Made by a program: the position numbers and the translations under genes. The notes below the pieces were generated by a model, which did no database searches, was not told the origin of the DNA, and saw only the letters and a program-made list of their open reading frames with translations. Of a stretch of 64,000 nucleotides of DNA, positions 44,687 through 54,563 are shown in pieces. Position 1 is the first letter of the stretch. Every line of letters starts with the position of its first letter. Source of the DNA: Candidatus Gemmiger excrementigallinarum (GTDB taxonomy: Bacteria; Bacillota; Clostridia; Oscillospirales; Ruminococcaceae); assembly GCA_019116445.1 (NCBI GenBank), contig DXBP01000052.1, positions 39,473 through 103,472 of the forward strand, given 5' to 3'.

Positions 44687-45787
44687 ATGGACAAAACACT
44701 TGCCTGGCTCTGGCTGGCCGATGCCGTGGGCTCTGCCTGCCAGTATGCCCGGGAACTGCTGGACCTGTGGCCCGACCCGGAGGAACTGTATGAATCGCTG
44801 CGTGCCGGCCAGGTGGCGCCGCCCTTCTGTCTGAGCGACGGGGCGGCTTCTCAGCTGCTGGACACAACGCCTTTCGATTATGAAGAACGGCAGGATCACT
44901 GTCTGCTCACCGGGGTGGACATCCTCACCCCCGATGACCCCGCCTACCCGGCCCGCCTGCGGGACCTGCCCGATTTACCACTGGTGCTTTATGTCACCGG
45001 CGACAAGTCCTGTCTGAACGACCGCCGCTATGTGGGTATGATCGGCACCCGGCGGCCCAGCGCCTACGGGCGGCAGGCTGCCTATGATCTGTCGCTGGCT
45101 GCGGCCCGGCAGGGGGCAGTCATCGTCAGCGGTCTGGCCGACGGACTGGACAGCGAGGGCCACCGTGCCGCCGTTGCGGCGGGGGTGCCTACCATCGCCT
45201 TTCTTGGCACCGCCATCGATGTGACCTACCCGGCGGCCAACGGACCACTGCGCCGCCAGATCGAAGCACTGGGCGGTGCGGTATGCAGTGAATATCCGCC
45301 CCAGTACCAGGGCAAAACAAAGGGAACCTTTCTGGCCCGCAACCGGCTGATCGCTGCCCAGGCCGAGGTGCTTTGCGTGGCCGAAGCCCGGCTGCGCAGC
45401 GGCACGCTGAACACTGTAAGCCATGCCGAGGACTATGGCCGCCCGGTGCTGGCGGTCCCGGGCAGTATTTACAGCACCCAAAGCCACGGCACCAACGAAC
45501 TGCTGCGCACCCACCGGGCCGAGCCGCTTTGCGAAGCGGCAGATATTTTCCGGCAGCTGGGTCTGGATGCGCAGTCAGAAGAGGATACGACCACCGAGTT
45601 TTCGCCGGCGTTGGTAAGTGACGACGCCCGGGCGGTCTACGAAAAACTCGGTCCCACAGCCCAGGGCATCGACACCCTGTGTGCCGCCACCGGCCTGCCC
45701 GCAGGCCGGGTGCTGGCGGCCTGTACCGAGCTGGAACTGTTCGGCGGTGCTCAGGCGCTGCCGGGGCGGCGGTACATCGCTTTATAA
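44687..45787 (+). CDS. dprA: DNA-processing protein DprA
   Basis: A 366-aa Rossmann-like protein that loads RecA on incoming single-stranded DNA during transformation. The core has VGMIGTRRPSAYGR and VIVSGLADGLDSEGHRAA, and the later VLAVPGSIYSTQSHGTNELLR is the DprA signature. The C-terminal winged helix is intact (from about residue 305). An N-terminal SAM-like region precedes the core. The dprA-topA-trmFO order is classical for Firmicutes. Confidence 0.95.
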   Translation: MDKTLAWLWLADAVGSACQYARELLDLWPDPEELYESLRAGQVAPPFCLSDGAASQLLDTTPFDYEERQDHCLLTGVDILTPDDPAYPARLRDLPDLPLVLYVTGDKSCLNDRRYVGMIGTRRPSAYGRQAAYDLSLAAARQGAVIVSGLADGLDSEGHRAAVAAGVPTIAFLGTAIDVTYPAANGPLRRQIEALGGAVCSEYPPQYQGKTKGTFLARNRLIAAQAEVLCVAEARLRSGTLNTVSHAEDYGRPVLAVPGSIYSTQSHGTNELLRTHRAEPLCEAADIFRQLGLDAQSEEDTTTEFSPALVSDDARAVYEKLGPTAQGIDTLCAATGLPAGRVLAACTELELFGGAQALPGRRYIAL

Positions 45788-45806
45788 AGGAAATCAGGAG
45801 GAGACT

Positions 45807-47891
45807 ATGGCAAAACTGGTCATTGTGGAATCCCCCGCCAAGGCAAAAACCATTGGCAAATATCTGGGGCGAAACTATAAAGTCACCGCCAGCATGGGGC
45901 ATGTGCGCGACCTGCCGGCGAGCCAGCTTGGCATCGATGTGGAAAACGGCTACGCGCCCAAATATATTACCATCAAGGGCAAGCAGAAACTGGTCAAGGA
46001 ACTGAAAGCCGAAGCCAAAAAGTGCGACGGCGTGCTGCTGGCAACCGACCCGGACCGCGAGGGCGAAGCCATCAGCTGGCACCTGGCCAACATTCTGGGC
46101 CTGGACCCCGCCGCGCCCAACCGGGTGACCTTTGACGAGATCACCAAAAAGGGCGTCAAGGAGGGCATGGCCCATCCCCGGGCCATCAATATGGACCTGT
46201 TCAACGCCCAGCAGGCCCGGCGGGAACTGGACCGCCTGGTGGGCTACAAGCTCAGCCCGTTCCTGTGGCGCAAGGTGCGCCGGGGGCTTTCCGCCGGCCG
46301 TGTGCAGAGCGTGGCCGTGCGGCTGATCCGGGACCGGGAAATTGAAATCGAAAACTTCAAGCCCGACGAGTACTGGAACATCGATGCGACGCTGCACCCC
46401 CAGGGCAGCCGCAGCAACTTTGTGGCGCGGCTCACCGCCGGGGCCGACGGCAAAAAGCTCACCGTTACCAACAAGGAACAGGCCGATGCCATTGTGGCGT
46501 CCCTGGACGGTAAGGAGTATGTGATCTCCAAGCTGGAAAAAGGCAAGCGCCGCCGTCAGCCCGCACCGCCTTTCATTACCTCCACTCTGCAGCAGGACGC
46601 CAGCCGGGCCTACGGTTTCTCGGCCACCCGTACCATGCGGGCAGCCCAGACTCTGTACGAAGGCGTGGACATCGCCGGGCACGGCACCGTAGGTCTGATC
46701 ACTTATATGCGTACCGACAGCCTGCGCATTGCCGACGAAGCCGCCGCGGCCGCCAAGCAGTTCATCGCGGGCCGTTGGGGTGATACCTATGTGTGCCAGA
46801 CTCCCCGCAAGTGGAAATCCCGTTCCGCCACGGCGGCTCAGGACGCCCACGAAGCCATCCGTCCTTCCATGCCGGAACTGACCCCCGACGAGGTGGAGCA
46901 GAGCATCAGCGGCGATACCGCCAAGCTCTACCGCCTGATCTGGAGCCGCTTCATGGCCAGCCAGATGGCGGATTGTGTGCAGGATACCGTGTCGGTGACC
47001 ATCACGGCGGGGGACTACCTCTTCCGTGCTTCGGGCTTCCGGGTATCCTTCGACGGCTTTACCGCCCTGTACGAGGAATCCACCGACGACAAGCAGAAGA
47101 AAGAAACCGCCCTGCCCGAACTGGAACAGGGCCAGGTTTTGCAGCTGAAATCCCTGACGGCGGACCAGAAATTCACCCAGCCGCCGCCGCTCTACACCGA
47201 AGCTACCCTCATCCACGCCCTGGAGGAAAACGGCATCGGCCGTCCCTCCACCTACGCGCCCATCATCACCACCATCGTGGACCGCGGTTACGTGGAAAAG
47301 GATCAGAAAAAGCTCAAGACCACGCCGTTGGGCCAGGCCGTGAACCAGGTGATGATGGAACAGTTCCCCGAGATCGTGGACGTGAAATTCAGCGCTGACA
47401 TGGAGAAAAAGCTGGACGTGGTGGAAGCCGGTCAGGCCGACTGGGTCCAGACGGTGGATGAATTCTACCAGGGCTTTGCCAAGAGCCTGGAAACCGCCGA
47501 AAAGAACATGGAAGGCAAGCGGGTGAAGGTGGAGGACATCCCCACCGATGAGATCTGCGAAAAGTGCGGCCGGCCCATGGTCATCAAGTCGGGGCGGTAC
47601 GGCAAGTTTGTGGCCTGTTCCGGCTTCCCGGAATGCCGCAACGCCCACCCGCTGGTGAAGGATACCGGCGGCATCTGCCCCCTGTGCGGCGGCCACATGC
47701 TGGTGCGCAAAAGCGCCAAGGGCCGCATCTACTACGGCTGCAGCAACTACCCCAAGTGCAACTTTATGACCTGGGACGAGCCGGTGGCCGAAAAATGCCC
47801 CCAGTGCGGCAACACCCTGTTCAAGAAGAAGGGCCAGCTCTACTGCGCCAAGGAAGGCTGCGAGTTCGTCAAGCCGATGGAAAAGAAATAA
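45807..47891 (+). CDS. topA: DNA topoisomerase I
   Basis: A 694-aa type IA enzyme that relaxes negative supercoils. The N-terminal Toprim domain starts KLVIVESPAKAKTIGKYL, with its acidic DxD-type motif in ATDPDREGEAISWHL. The catalytic tyrosine is Tyr300 in GLITYMRTDS. Three C-terminal C4 zinc ribbons begin near CEKCGRPMV, CPLCGGHML and CPQCGNTLF. The start at 45807 follows CAGGAGGAGACT. Confidence 0.97.
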   Translation: MAKLVIVESPAKAKTIGKYLGRNYKVTASMGHVRDLPASQLGIDVENGYAPKYITIKGKQKLVKELKAEAKKCDGVLLATDPDREGEAISWHLANILGLDPAAPNRVTFDEITKKGVKEGMAHPRAINMDLFNAQQARRELDRLVGYKLSPFLWRKVRRGLSAGRVQSVAVRLIRDREIEIENFKPDEYWNIDATLHPQGSRSNFVARLTAGADGKKLTVTNKEQADAIVASLDGKEYVISKLEKGKRRRQPAPPFITSTLQQDASRAYGFSATRTMRAAQTLYEGVDIAGHGTVGLITYMRTDSLRIADEAAAAAKQFIAGRWGDTYVCQTPRKWKSRSATAAQDAHEAIRPSMPELTPDEVEQSISGDTAKLYRLIWSRFMASQMADCVQDTVSVTITAGDYLFRASGFRVSFDGFTALYEESTDDKQKKETALPELEQGQVLQLKSLTADQKFTQPPPLYTEATLIHALEENGIGRPSTYAPIITTIVDRGYVEKDQKKLKTTPLGQAVNQVMMEQFPEIVDVKFSADMEKKLDVVEAGQADWVQTVDEFYQGFAKSLETAEKNMEGKRVKVEDIPTDEICEKCGRPMVIKSGRYGKFVACSGFPECRNAHPLVKDTGGICPLCGGHMLVRKSAKGRIYYGCSNYPKCNFMTWDEPVAEKCPQCGNTLFKKKGQLYCAKEGCEFVKPMEKK

Positions 47892-47934
47892 CCTGCGGGG
47901 TGTTTGCGCCCTGCCGATTCCCGTGGAGGAAAGT

Positions 47935-49248
47935 ATGCAATGTAAGATCATTGGGGCCGGTCTGGCCGGGTGCGAAGCCGCACTGTGGCTGGCCGACGCC
48001 GGGGTGCAGGTGGACCTGTATGAGCAGAAGCCCGGCAAGTTTTCCCCCGCCCATAAAAGCCAGGGCTTTGCGGAGCTGATCTGCTCCAACTCCCTCAAGG
48101 CCGAGCGCCCTGATTCGGCGTCCGGTCTGCTGAAACTGGAAATGCGCGCCATGGGCAGTCATCTGCTGCCCGCCGCCGAAACCGCCCGTGTGGCTGCCGG
48201 CGGTGCGTTGGCGGTGGACCGGGATGTGTTCTCGGCTGCCGTCACCAACCAGGTGGAGCGTCACCCCAACATCACCATTCACCGGGAGGAAGTCATCGCC
48301 CTGGACGAAAGCGCCCCGGTGCTGGTAGCCTCCGGCCCCCTGACCGAAGGTGCCCTGGCCCAAGCCATCGCGGCCCTGACAGGGGACCACCGCCTGAGCT
48401 TTTACGATGCGGTGGCGCCCATCGTCACCGCCGAAAGCCTGGACTACGAAAAGGTGTTCGCCGCCTCCCGCTATGGCCGCGGCGAAGCCGATTACTTAAA
48501 CTGCCCCTTTAATAAGGAAGAGTACGAGGCCTTCCACACCGCCCTCATCGGTGCCGAGCGGGCCCCGCTCCACGATTTTGACGGGGATCTGACCGTGTAC
48601 GAGGGCTGTATGCCCATCGAGGTCATGGCCGCCCGGGGTGCCGATACCATCCGGTTCGGTCCGCTGCGCCCGGTGGGGCTGCGGGACCCCCGCACCGGCC
48701 ACCGCCCCTGGGCCAACGTCCAGCTCCGGGCCGAGAACACCGCCCGCACCCTCTATAACCTGGTGGGCTTCCAGACCAACCTGAAATGGGGCGAGCAGAA
48801 GCGGGTCTTCTCCATGATCCCCGGCCTGGAACACGCCGAGTTCGTGCGCTACGGCGTCATGCACCGCAACACCTTCCTGGAAAGCCCCAAGGTGCTGACG
48901 GCTAAACAGTATCTGAAAGAACACCCCAACGTCTTTTTTGCCGGGCAGATCACCGGCTTTGAAGGTTATATGGAAAGCGCGGCCAGCGGGCTTTTGGCGG
49001 CACGGCAGATCCTGGCGCGGCTGCAGGGCCGCGAACTGCCGCCGCCCCCGCCCCAGACCATGTGCGGCGCGCTGCTGCAATATATCACCACCCCCAACAA
49101 GGACTTCCAGCCCATGGGGGCCAACATGGGCATTCTGCCCCGCACGTCGGACATCGACGCCATCCGCGATAAGCGGGAACGGTATGCCGCCCTTTCCCAG
49201 GCGGCACAACAGGCCATGCAGGCCTGGGTACAGGAGGATGTACAATGA
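47935..49248 (+). CDS. trmFO: Methylenetetrahydrofolate--tRNA (uracil-5-)-methyltransferase TrmFO
   Basis: A 437-aa FAD- and folate-dependent enzyme that makes m5U54 in the T loop of tRNA. The N-terminal dinucleotide-binding fold is IIGAGLAGCEAALWLADAG, with the family blocks FAELICSNSLKAE, YEGCMPIEVMAARGADT, RFGPLRPVGL and GFQTNLKWGEQKR, and the FAD-contacting FFAGQITGFEGYMESAASG. The ATG at 47935 is chosen because GTGGAGGAAAGT is its ribosome site. Its last codons overlap plsX by four bases. Confidence 0.96.
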   Translation: MQCKIIGAGLAGCEAALWLADAGVQVDLYEQKPGKFSPAHKSQGFAELICSNSLKAERPDSASGLLKLEMRAMGSHLLPAAETARVAAGGALAVDRDVFSAAVTNQVERHPNITIHREEVIALDESAPVLVASGPLTEGALAQAIAALTGDHRLSFYDAVAPIVTAESLDYEKVFAASRYGRGEADYLNCPFNKEEYEAFHTALIGAERAPLHDFDGDLTVYEGCMPIEVMAARGADTIRFGPLRPVGLRDPRTGHRPWANVQLRAENTARTLYNLVGFQTNLKWGEQKRVFSMIPGLEHAEFVRYGVMHRNTFLESPKVLTAKQYLKEHPNVFFAGQITGFEGYMESAASGLLAARQILARLQGRELPPPPPQTMCGALLQYITTPNKDFQPMGANMGILPRTSDIDAIRDKRERYAALSQAAQQAMQAWVQEDVQ

Positions 49249-50261
49249 AAATTCTGATTGACGCCATGGGCGGCGATAACGCCCCCCTGTGTGTGTTGCA
49301 GGGCGCGGCCCAGGCCGCGGCTGAATTTGGCGACGGCATGACGCTGGCGCTGCTGGGGGACGAGCAGGCTCTGAAGGACTGCGCCGCCCAGAACAACATC
49401 GATCTCACCCCCTTCGAGATCATTCCCTGCTCCGAAGTGGTGGATATGCACGACGACCCCGTCAAGGCCGCCCGCCACAAGACCGATTCCAGCATGATCA
49501 AAGGCCTGACCATGCTCAAAAACGGTGAGGGTGATGCCTTTGTTTCCGCCGGTTCCACCGGCGCGCTGCACGTGGGCACCAGCCTCATCGTGCGCACCCT
49601 CAAGGGCATCAAGCGCCCGGCCCTGGCTACCCCCATGCCCGGCGCCAAGCAGAATTTCCTGCTGCTGGACTGCGGCGCCAACGCCGAGTGCCGCCCCGAT
49701 ATGCTCAACGCCTTCGGCACCATGGGCAGCGTCTATGCCGAGAAGGTCATGGGACGCCAGGACCCCAAGGTGGCGCTGGTGAACAACGGCGCCGAGGATA
49801 CCAAGGGCACCCCCACCTACCGGGAAGCCCACCAGCTGCTCAAGGCCAACCCCTGCATCCATTTTGCGGGCAACATTGAGCCCCGCTACATCCTGGACGG
49901 CGACGTGGACGTGGTGGTCTGCGACGGTTTTGTGGGCAACGTGGTCCTCAAACTCACCGAGGGCGTGGCCAAGACGCTGCTGGGTATGCTCAAGCAGGTC
50001 TTTTTGAAGAATCTTATCACCAAGCTCAGCTACCTGGGCATCAAAGGCGGTCTGTCGGAAATCAAACGGATGATGGACTCCGAGGAAGTGGGCGGTGCGC
50101 CGCTGCTGGGCGCCGCAAAGCCCGTCATCAAGGCCCATGGCTCCAGCAAGGCCAAGGGCATCAAGAACGCCATCCGCCAGGCCAAGACCTGTGTGGCCAA
50201 CGATCTGTGCGGCACCATGCAGACCGCGCTCTCCGCCCTGGACACCAAACCCCAGGCGTGA
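49245..50261 (+). CDS. plsX: Phosphate acyltransferase PlsX
   Basis: A 338-aa enzyme that converts acyl-ACP to acyl-phosphate for phosphatidic acid synthesis at the membrane. Signature segments are ILIDAMGGDNAP at the N-terminus, FVSAGSTGALHVG, LLLDCGANAE, and VALVNNGAEDTKG with HFAGNIEPRY. It overlaps trmFO (ATGA). The frequent plsX-acpP pair is not present here; rnc follows directly. Confidence 0.96.
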   Translation: MKILIDAMGGDNAPLCVLQGAAQAAAEFGDGMTLALLGDEQALKDCAAQNNIDLTPFEIIPCSEVVDMHDDPVKAARHKTDSSMIKGLTMLKNGEGDAFVSAGSTGALHVGTSLIVRTLKGIKRPALATPMPGAKQNFLLLDCGANAECRPDMLNAFGTMGSVYAEKVMGRQDPKVALVNNGAEDTKGTPTYREAHQLLKANPCIHFAGNIEPRYILDGDVDVVVCDGFVGNVVLKLTEGVAKTLLGMLKQVFLKNLITKLSYLGIKGGLSEIKRMMDSEEVGGAPLLGAAKPVIKAHGSSKAKGIKNAIRQAKTCVANDLCGTMQTALSALDTKPQA

Positions 50262-50302
50262 GCCTGCCGCTGCCAGCCACTGTAAGAAAGGAAGAACCCA
50301 CC

Positions 50303-50980
50303 GTGCCTACCCATAAACCCGAAGAACTGCAAGAGGTTCTCCACTATCATTTCAAGAACCCGGCGCTGCTGCGCATTGCCCTGACCCATACCAGTTTTGC
50401 CAACGAGAGCAAAGTCCCCACCACGCATAACGAGCGGCTGGAATTTTTGGGGGACAGTGTGCTGTCGGTGGTGGCGGCAGATTATCTGTTCCACCAGTCC
50501 GACCGGCCCGAGGGCGAGCTGACCCGGATGCGGGCCAGCCTTGTGAGCGAGGACGCCCTGTTCCAGTTTGCCAGCGAAATTCACCTGGGCGACTATCTGC
50601 GCCTGGGCCACGGCGAGGACCTGGGGGGCGGCCGCAACCGTCCCAGTGTGGTGTCCGATGCCTTTGAAGCCGTCATCGCCGCGCTGTACCTGGACGGCGG
50701 GCTGGAAGTGGCCCGCAATTTCATCCTGCCTTTCCTCAGCGAGGGCAAGACCGCCGAGGAAGACTACAAGACCCGCCTGCAGGAAGTGGTGCAGCAGAAC
50801 CCCAACGCCCGCCTGCGCTATGAGGTGGAGGGCGAAACCGGTCCCGACCACGCCAAGCAGTTCACCGTCGCCGTCTACTGCGACGAGGAACGCCTGGCCG
50901 AGGGCGTGGGCCGCAGCAAAAAGGCGGCGGAACAGCATGCCGCCAAGCAGGCGCTGCGCCGTCTGCAGACCAAACGCTAA
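50303..50980 (+). CDS. rnc: Ribonuclease III
   Basis: A 225-aa double-strand-specific endoribonuclease for rRNA processing. The catalytic signature NERLEFLGDSVLSVV appears at about residue 40, SDAFEAVIAALYLDGG carries the second metal site, and the C-terminal dsRNA-binding domain includes GRSKKAAEQHAAKQAL. It starts at GTG 50303 after GAAAGGAAGAACCCACC; the open frame before it has no family similarity. The rnc-smc-ftsY order is typical. Confidence 0.96.
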   Translation: MPTHKPEELQEVLHYHFKNPALLRIALTHTSFANESKVPTTHNERLEFLGDSVLSVVAADYLFHQSDRPEGELTRMRASLVSEDALFQFASEIHLGDYLRLGHGEDLGGGRNRPSVVSDAFEAVIAALYLDGGLEVARNFILPFLSEGKTAEEDYKTRLQEVVQQNPNARLRYEVEGETGPDHAKQFTVAVYCDEERLAEGVGRSKKAAEQHAAKQALRRLQTKR

Positions 50981-50989
50981 GGAGACCCT

Positions 50990-53900
50990 ATGCGCCTGAA
51001 AGAACTGGAAATCCAGGGCTTTAAGTCCTTCCCGGACCGCACCAAAATCACCATCGGCAACGGCATCACCGGCGTCGTGGGGCCCAACGGTTCGGGCAAA
51101 TCCAATATTTCCGACTCCATCCGCTGGGTGCTGGGCGAAACCAGCTCCAAGCAGCTGCGCGGCTCCGGCAAAATGGAGGACGTCATCTTCGGCGGCACCC
51201 AGACCCGCGGTGCCATGGGCTATGCCTCGGTGGCGCTGACCATCGACAACAGCGACCATGGCCTGGATATGGACGCCGACGAAGTGACCATCGGCCGCCG
51301 GTACTACCGCAGCGGCGAAAGTGAATATTCCATCAACGGCCAGAACGTCCGCCTGAAGGACGTCTACGAACTGCTGCTGGACACCGGCCTGGGCCGGGAC
51401 GGCTATGCCATCGTAGGCCAGGGCCGCATTGCCGAGATCGTGGGCGCCAAGTCCGGCGAACGGCGGGAAATCTTTGAGGAAGCCTCCGGCATCGCCAAAT
51501 ACCGCTACCGCAAAAACGAGGCGGAACGCCGCCTGGCCGCCGCCGAGGGCAACCTGGAACGCCTGCGGGATATTCTGGGCGAACTGGAAAAGCGGGTGGG
51601 CCCCCTGAAGCGGGACAGCGAGAAAGCCCAGCAGTTCCTGGAACTGTCGGCTGCCCGCAAAAGCCTGGAAGTCACCCTCTGGGTGGATGCCATCCGCCGC
51701 GCCAATGAGTCCCTGCGGGACCAGCAGCGCAAGTACGAGGCCGCCCAGGCCGACTACGAGCGTCTGAGCCGCCAGCTGGACGAGTTCGACGAAAAGAGCA
51801 ATGCCCTGCGGGAACAGGCCCAGGGGTATGTGCTGCAGGTGGAGCAGGCCAACGCCGACATCCGCGCCATCACCGAACAAAACGCCGGCAGCGAGAGCCA
51901 GGTGGCCGTTCTGAAAAACGAGAGCGAGCACAGCCGGTTCCGCATCGACGAAGCTACCTCGGAACTGGAACGGGCAGGGCAGGGCCAGCAGAGCATCCAG
52001 CGGGAAGCGGAAGAACACCGCGCCGCCATCGAGAAGCTGCAAAACGGTTTGGCCCAGCTGGACGCCCGCATCGCCGAATTGCGGGAGAACCTGCGGGCCC
52101 TGGAAGAGAAAGCTGCCGCCAGCGGCCAGCGCCGGGACGTCATCGACGCGGCCATGGCCCGCCTGCAGGATACCGCCACCACCGCCAAGGTGCGCATCGC
52201 CGCGGCACAGACCGCCGCCGATGCCGCCGATGCCCGGCGCACCGAAGCCGAGCACCAGGTGCAGGAAGCCCGGGCCAACGCCGCCAACGCCGAGGAAGAA
52301 AAGAAAAAAGCCGCCCGTCGTCTGCAGGAGGCCGAAGAGGCCGTCACCCGCAACGACAACATCAAGGCGGGCCTGAAACTCAAACTGGAAAGCCGACGCC
52401 GTCAGCAGGCGGAAGCCGCCGACGCCCTGCAGAAAGCCGACCGGGAGCGGTCCAACGCGGCCCAGCGCATCCATATTCTGGAAGATCTGGAGCGCAACAT
52501 GGACGGCTACCAGCAGAGCGTCAAGAGCGTCATGCGGGCCGCCGGCGGACGCAGGCTGCGGGGCATCATCGGTCCCGTGGCGGGCATCCTCACGGTGCAG
52601 AAGGGCTACGAAGTGGCCATCGAAACCGCCCTGGGCTTTGCTTTGCAGAATATCGTGGTGGAGGACCAGGGCTGTGCCCGGGCCGCCATCGCCTTTTTGA
52701 AAGAGGAACGGGCAGGCCGCGCCACCTTCCTGCCGCTGGATACCGTCCAGGGCAGCAGGTTCACCGGTCGCCTCACCGACACCGCCGAGGTGGCCGCCGA
52801 CCTGGTCACCACCGACCCGAAATATCAGCATATCATTGATAATCTTCTGGGCCGCATCATCGTGGTGGAGGACCTCACCGAGGCCTCCGCTGTGGCGAAG
52901 AACCTCGGCTACCGCAACCGCATCGTCACGCTGGACGGTCAGGTCATCAACGCCGGCGGTTCCTTCACCGGCGGCTCCACCGCCCGCAGCGTGGGTGTGT
53001 TCAGCCGCAAGCAGGAACTGGACGAGCTGCGCAAAAAGCTCACCAAACTGGATGAAAAGCACGCCGAAGCGGAGAAGGAGCTGGCCGCCCGCAAGGCGGA
53101 GGTGGATAACCTCTCTGCCCAGCTGTCCGGCGCCGAGGCCGAGGGCATGACCGCAGCCTCCGAGCGGCTGCGTGCCAGCCTGGACCTGGACCGTCTGAAT
53201 GCGGCGGTGGCTCAGTATGGCGAAACGCTGCGCACCCTCCAGCAGGAAGTGGAAGCCCAGCAGCAGGCCCGCGCCGCCAGCGATGCGGAATATGCCGCCG
53301 CCGAAGCGGACCGGCAGAAAGCCGAAGCGGAACTGGAACAGTACACCGCCGAACTGGCCCAGCTGGGTGAGAGCGCCGGTTCCCTGAGTGCCGAGCGGGA
53401 AGCCATCACCGAGGAACTTTCTCAGAAGCAGATGCAGCGGCTGGCCGACGAAAAGGACATCAGCCTGCACGAAGCCTCTCTGGAAAGTTTGCAGAGCCGC
53501 ACCGGTGAAACTGAGGCCCGGGTCCGGGAACTGCGGTCCACCATCGAAGCGGCCAAGGCCCAGATCGAAGCAAACCAGCTGAAAATCGCTGAAATCGAGC
53601 GTATCCGCGGGGAAAACCAGCAGAAGATCGCCGCTGCCGAGGAAGTCATCCGCACCGCCAACGCGGCCCGGATGGAAACCGAAGCCGCCGCGGCCCAGCT
53701 GGGGCAGGAGAACCGTGCCCTGACCGACGAACGGGAACGGATGAGCGGCGAGATGGCCCGTCTGGCCGAGCGCCGCACCGCTGCCGAGAATGAACTCAAC
53801 GATACCAACACCAAGCTGTGGGAGGAATACCAGCTCACCGATACCGAGGCCCGCACCCTCTGCGTGCCTTTTGAGTCCCTCACCGAGCTGCGCCGCCAGG

Positions 53901-54547
53901 TGGCCGAAACCCGCTCGAAGATCCGCGCCCTGGGCAACGTGAACGTGGGCGCCATCGACGAATACAAAGAGGTCAAGGAACGGTACGATTTCCTCAAAGC
54001 CCAGGTCACCGACGTGGAAAAGGCCAAGGCCGAACTTACCCGGATGATCGCGGAACTGTGCAGCGAGATGGAGGAACTGTTCACCACCTCGTTCAAGGAA
54101 ATCAACCGTCATTTCGGCCACATCTTCCGGGAACTGTTCGGCGGCGGTCACGCCAAGCTCTATCTTTCCGACGAAAACAACGTCCTGGAATCCGGCATCG
54201 AGATCGAAGTTTCGCCCCCGGGCAAGGTCATCAAGAATCTCAGCGCCCTGTCGGGCGGCGAGCAGGCCCTGGTGGCCATCTCCATCTACTTTGCCATCCT
54301 CAACGTCAACCCGGCGCCTTTCTGTATCCTGGACGAGATCGAAGCGGCTCTCGACGATGTCAACGTCAATCGCTACGCCCAGTATCTGCGCCGCATGACC
54401 GAGCATACCCAGTTCATCGTCATCACCCACCGCCGCGGCACCATGGAAGCCGCCGACGTCCTGTACGGTGTCACCATGCAGGAGGACGGTGTCTCCAAGA
54501 TACTGCGTCTGGACCTGGAGAACGTCAGCGCCGACCTGATCTCTTGA
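50990..54547 (+). CDS. smc: Chromosome condensation protein SMC
   Basis: A 1185-aa ATPase of the SMC-ScpAB condensin. Walker A GPNGSGKSN is at about residue 32. Two long coiled coils (about 170-490 and 680-1000) flank a hinge region around residues 500-670 (RGIIGPVAGIL ... VITLDGQVINAGGSFTGGS-like segment). The C-terminal head has LSGGEQALVAI and Walker B FCILDEIEAALDD. Full length for the family. It starts ten bases after the rnc stop. Confidence 0.97.
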   Translation: MRLKELEIQGFKSFPDRTKITIGNGITGVVGPNGSGKSNISDSIRWVLGETSSKQLRGSGKMEDVIFGGTQTRGAMGYASVALTIDNSDHGLDMDADEVTIGRRYYRSGESEYSINGQNVRLKDVYELLLDTGLGRDGYAIVGQGRIAEIVGAKSGERREIFEEASGIAKYRYRKNEAERRLAAAEGNLERLRDILGELEKRVGPLKRDSEKAQQFLELSAARKSLEVTLWVDAIRRANESLRDQQRKYEAAQADYERLSRQLDEFDEKSNALREQAQGYVLQVEQANADIRAITEQNAGSESQVAVLKNESEHSRFRIDEATSELERAGQGQQSIQREAEEHRAAIEKLQNGLAQLDARIAELRENLRALEEKAAASGQRRDVIDAAMARLQDTATTAKVRIAAAQTAADAADARRTEAEHQVQEARANAANAEEEKKKAARRLQEAEEAVTRNDNIKAGLKLKLESRRRQQAEAADALQKADRERSNAAQRIHILEDLERNMDGYQQSVKSVMRAAGGRRLRGIIGPVAGILTVQKGYEVAIETALGFALQNIVVEDQGCARAAIAFLKEERAGRATFLPLDTVQGSRFTGRLTDTAEVAADLVTTDPKYQHIIDNLLGRIIVVEDLTEASAVAKNLGYRNRIVTLDGQVINAGGSFTGGSTARSVGVFSRKQELDELRKKLTKLDEKHAEAEKELAARKAEVDNLSAQLSGAEAEGMTAASERLRASLDLDRLNAAVAQYGETLRTLQQEVEAQQQARAASDAEYAAAEADRQKAEAELEQYTAELAQLGESAGSLSAEREAITEELSQKQMQRLADEKDISLHEASLESLQSRTGETEARVRELRSTIEAAKAQIEANQLKIAEIERIRGENQQKIAAAEEVIRTANAARMETEAAAAQLGQENRALTDERERMSGEMARLAERRTAAENELNDTNTKLWEEYQLTDTEARTLCVPFESLTELRRQVAETRSKIRALGNVNVGAIDEYKEVKERYDFLKAQVTDVEKAKAELTRMIAELCSEMEELFTTSFKEINRHFGHIFRELFGGGHAKLYLSDENNVLESGIEIEVSPPGKVIKNLSALSGGEQALVAISIYFAILNVNPAPFCILDEIEAALDDVNVNRYAQYLRRMTEHTQFIVITHRRGTMEAADVLYGVTMQEDGVSKILRLDLENVSADLIS

Positions 54548-54563
54548 CCCGAAGGAGGGCCCC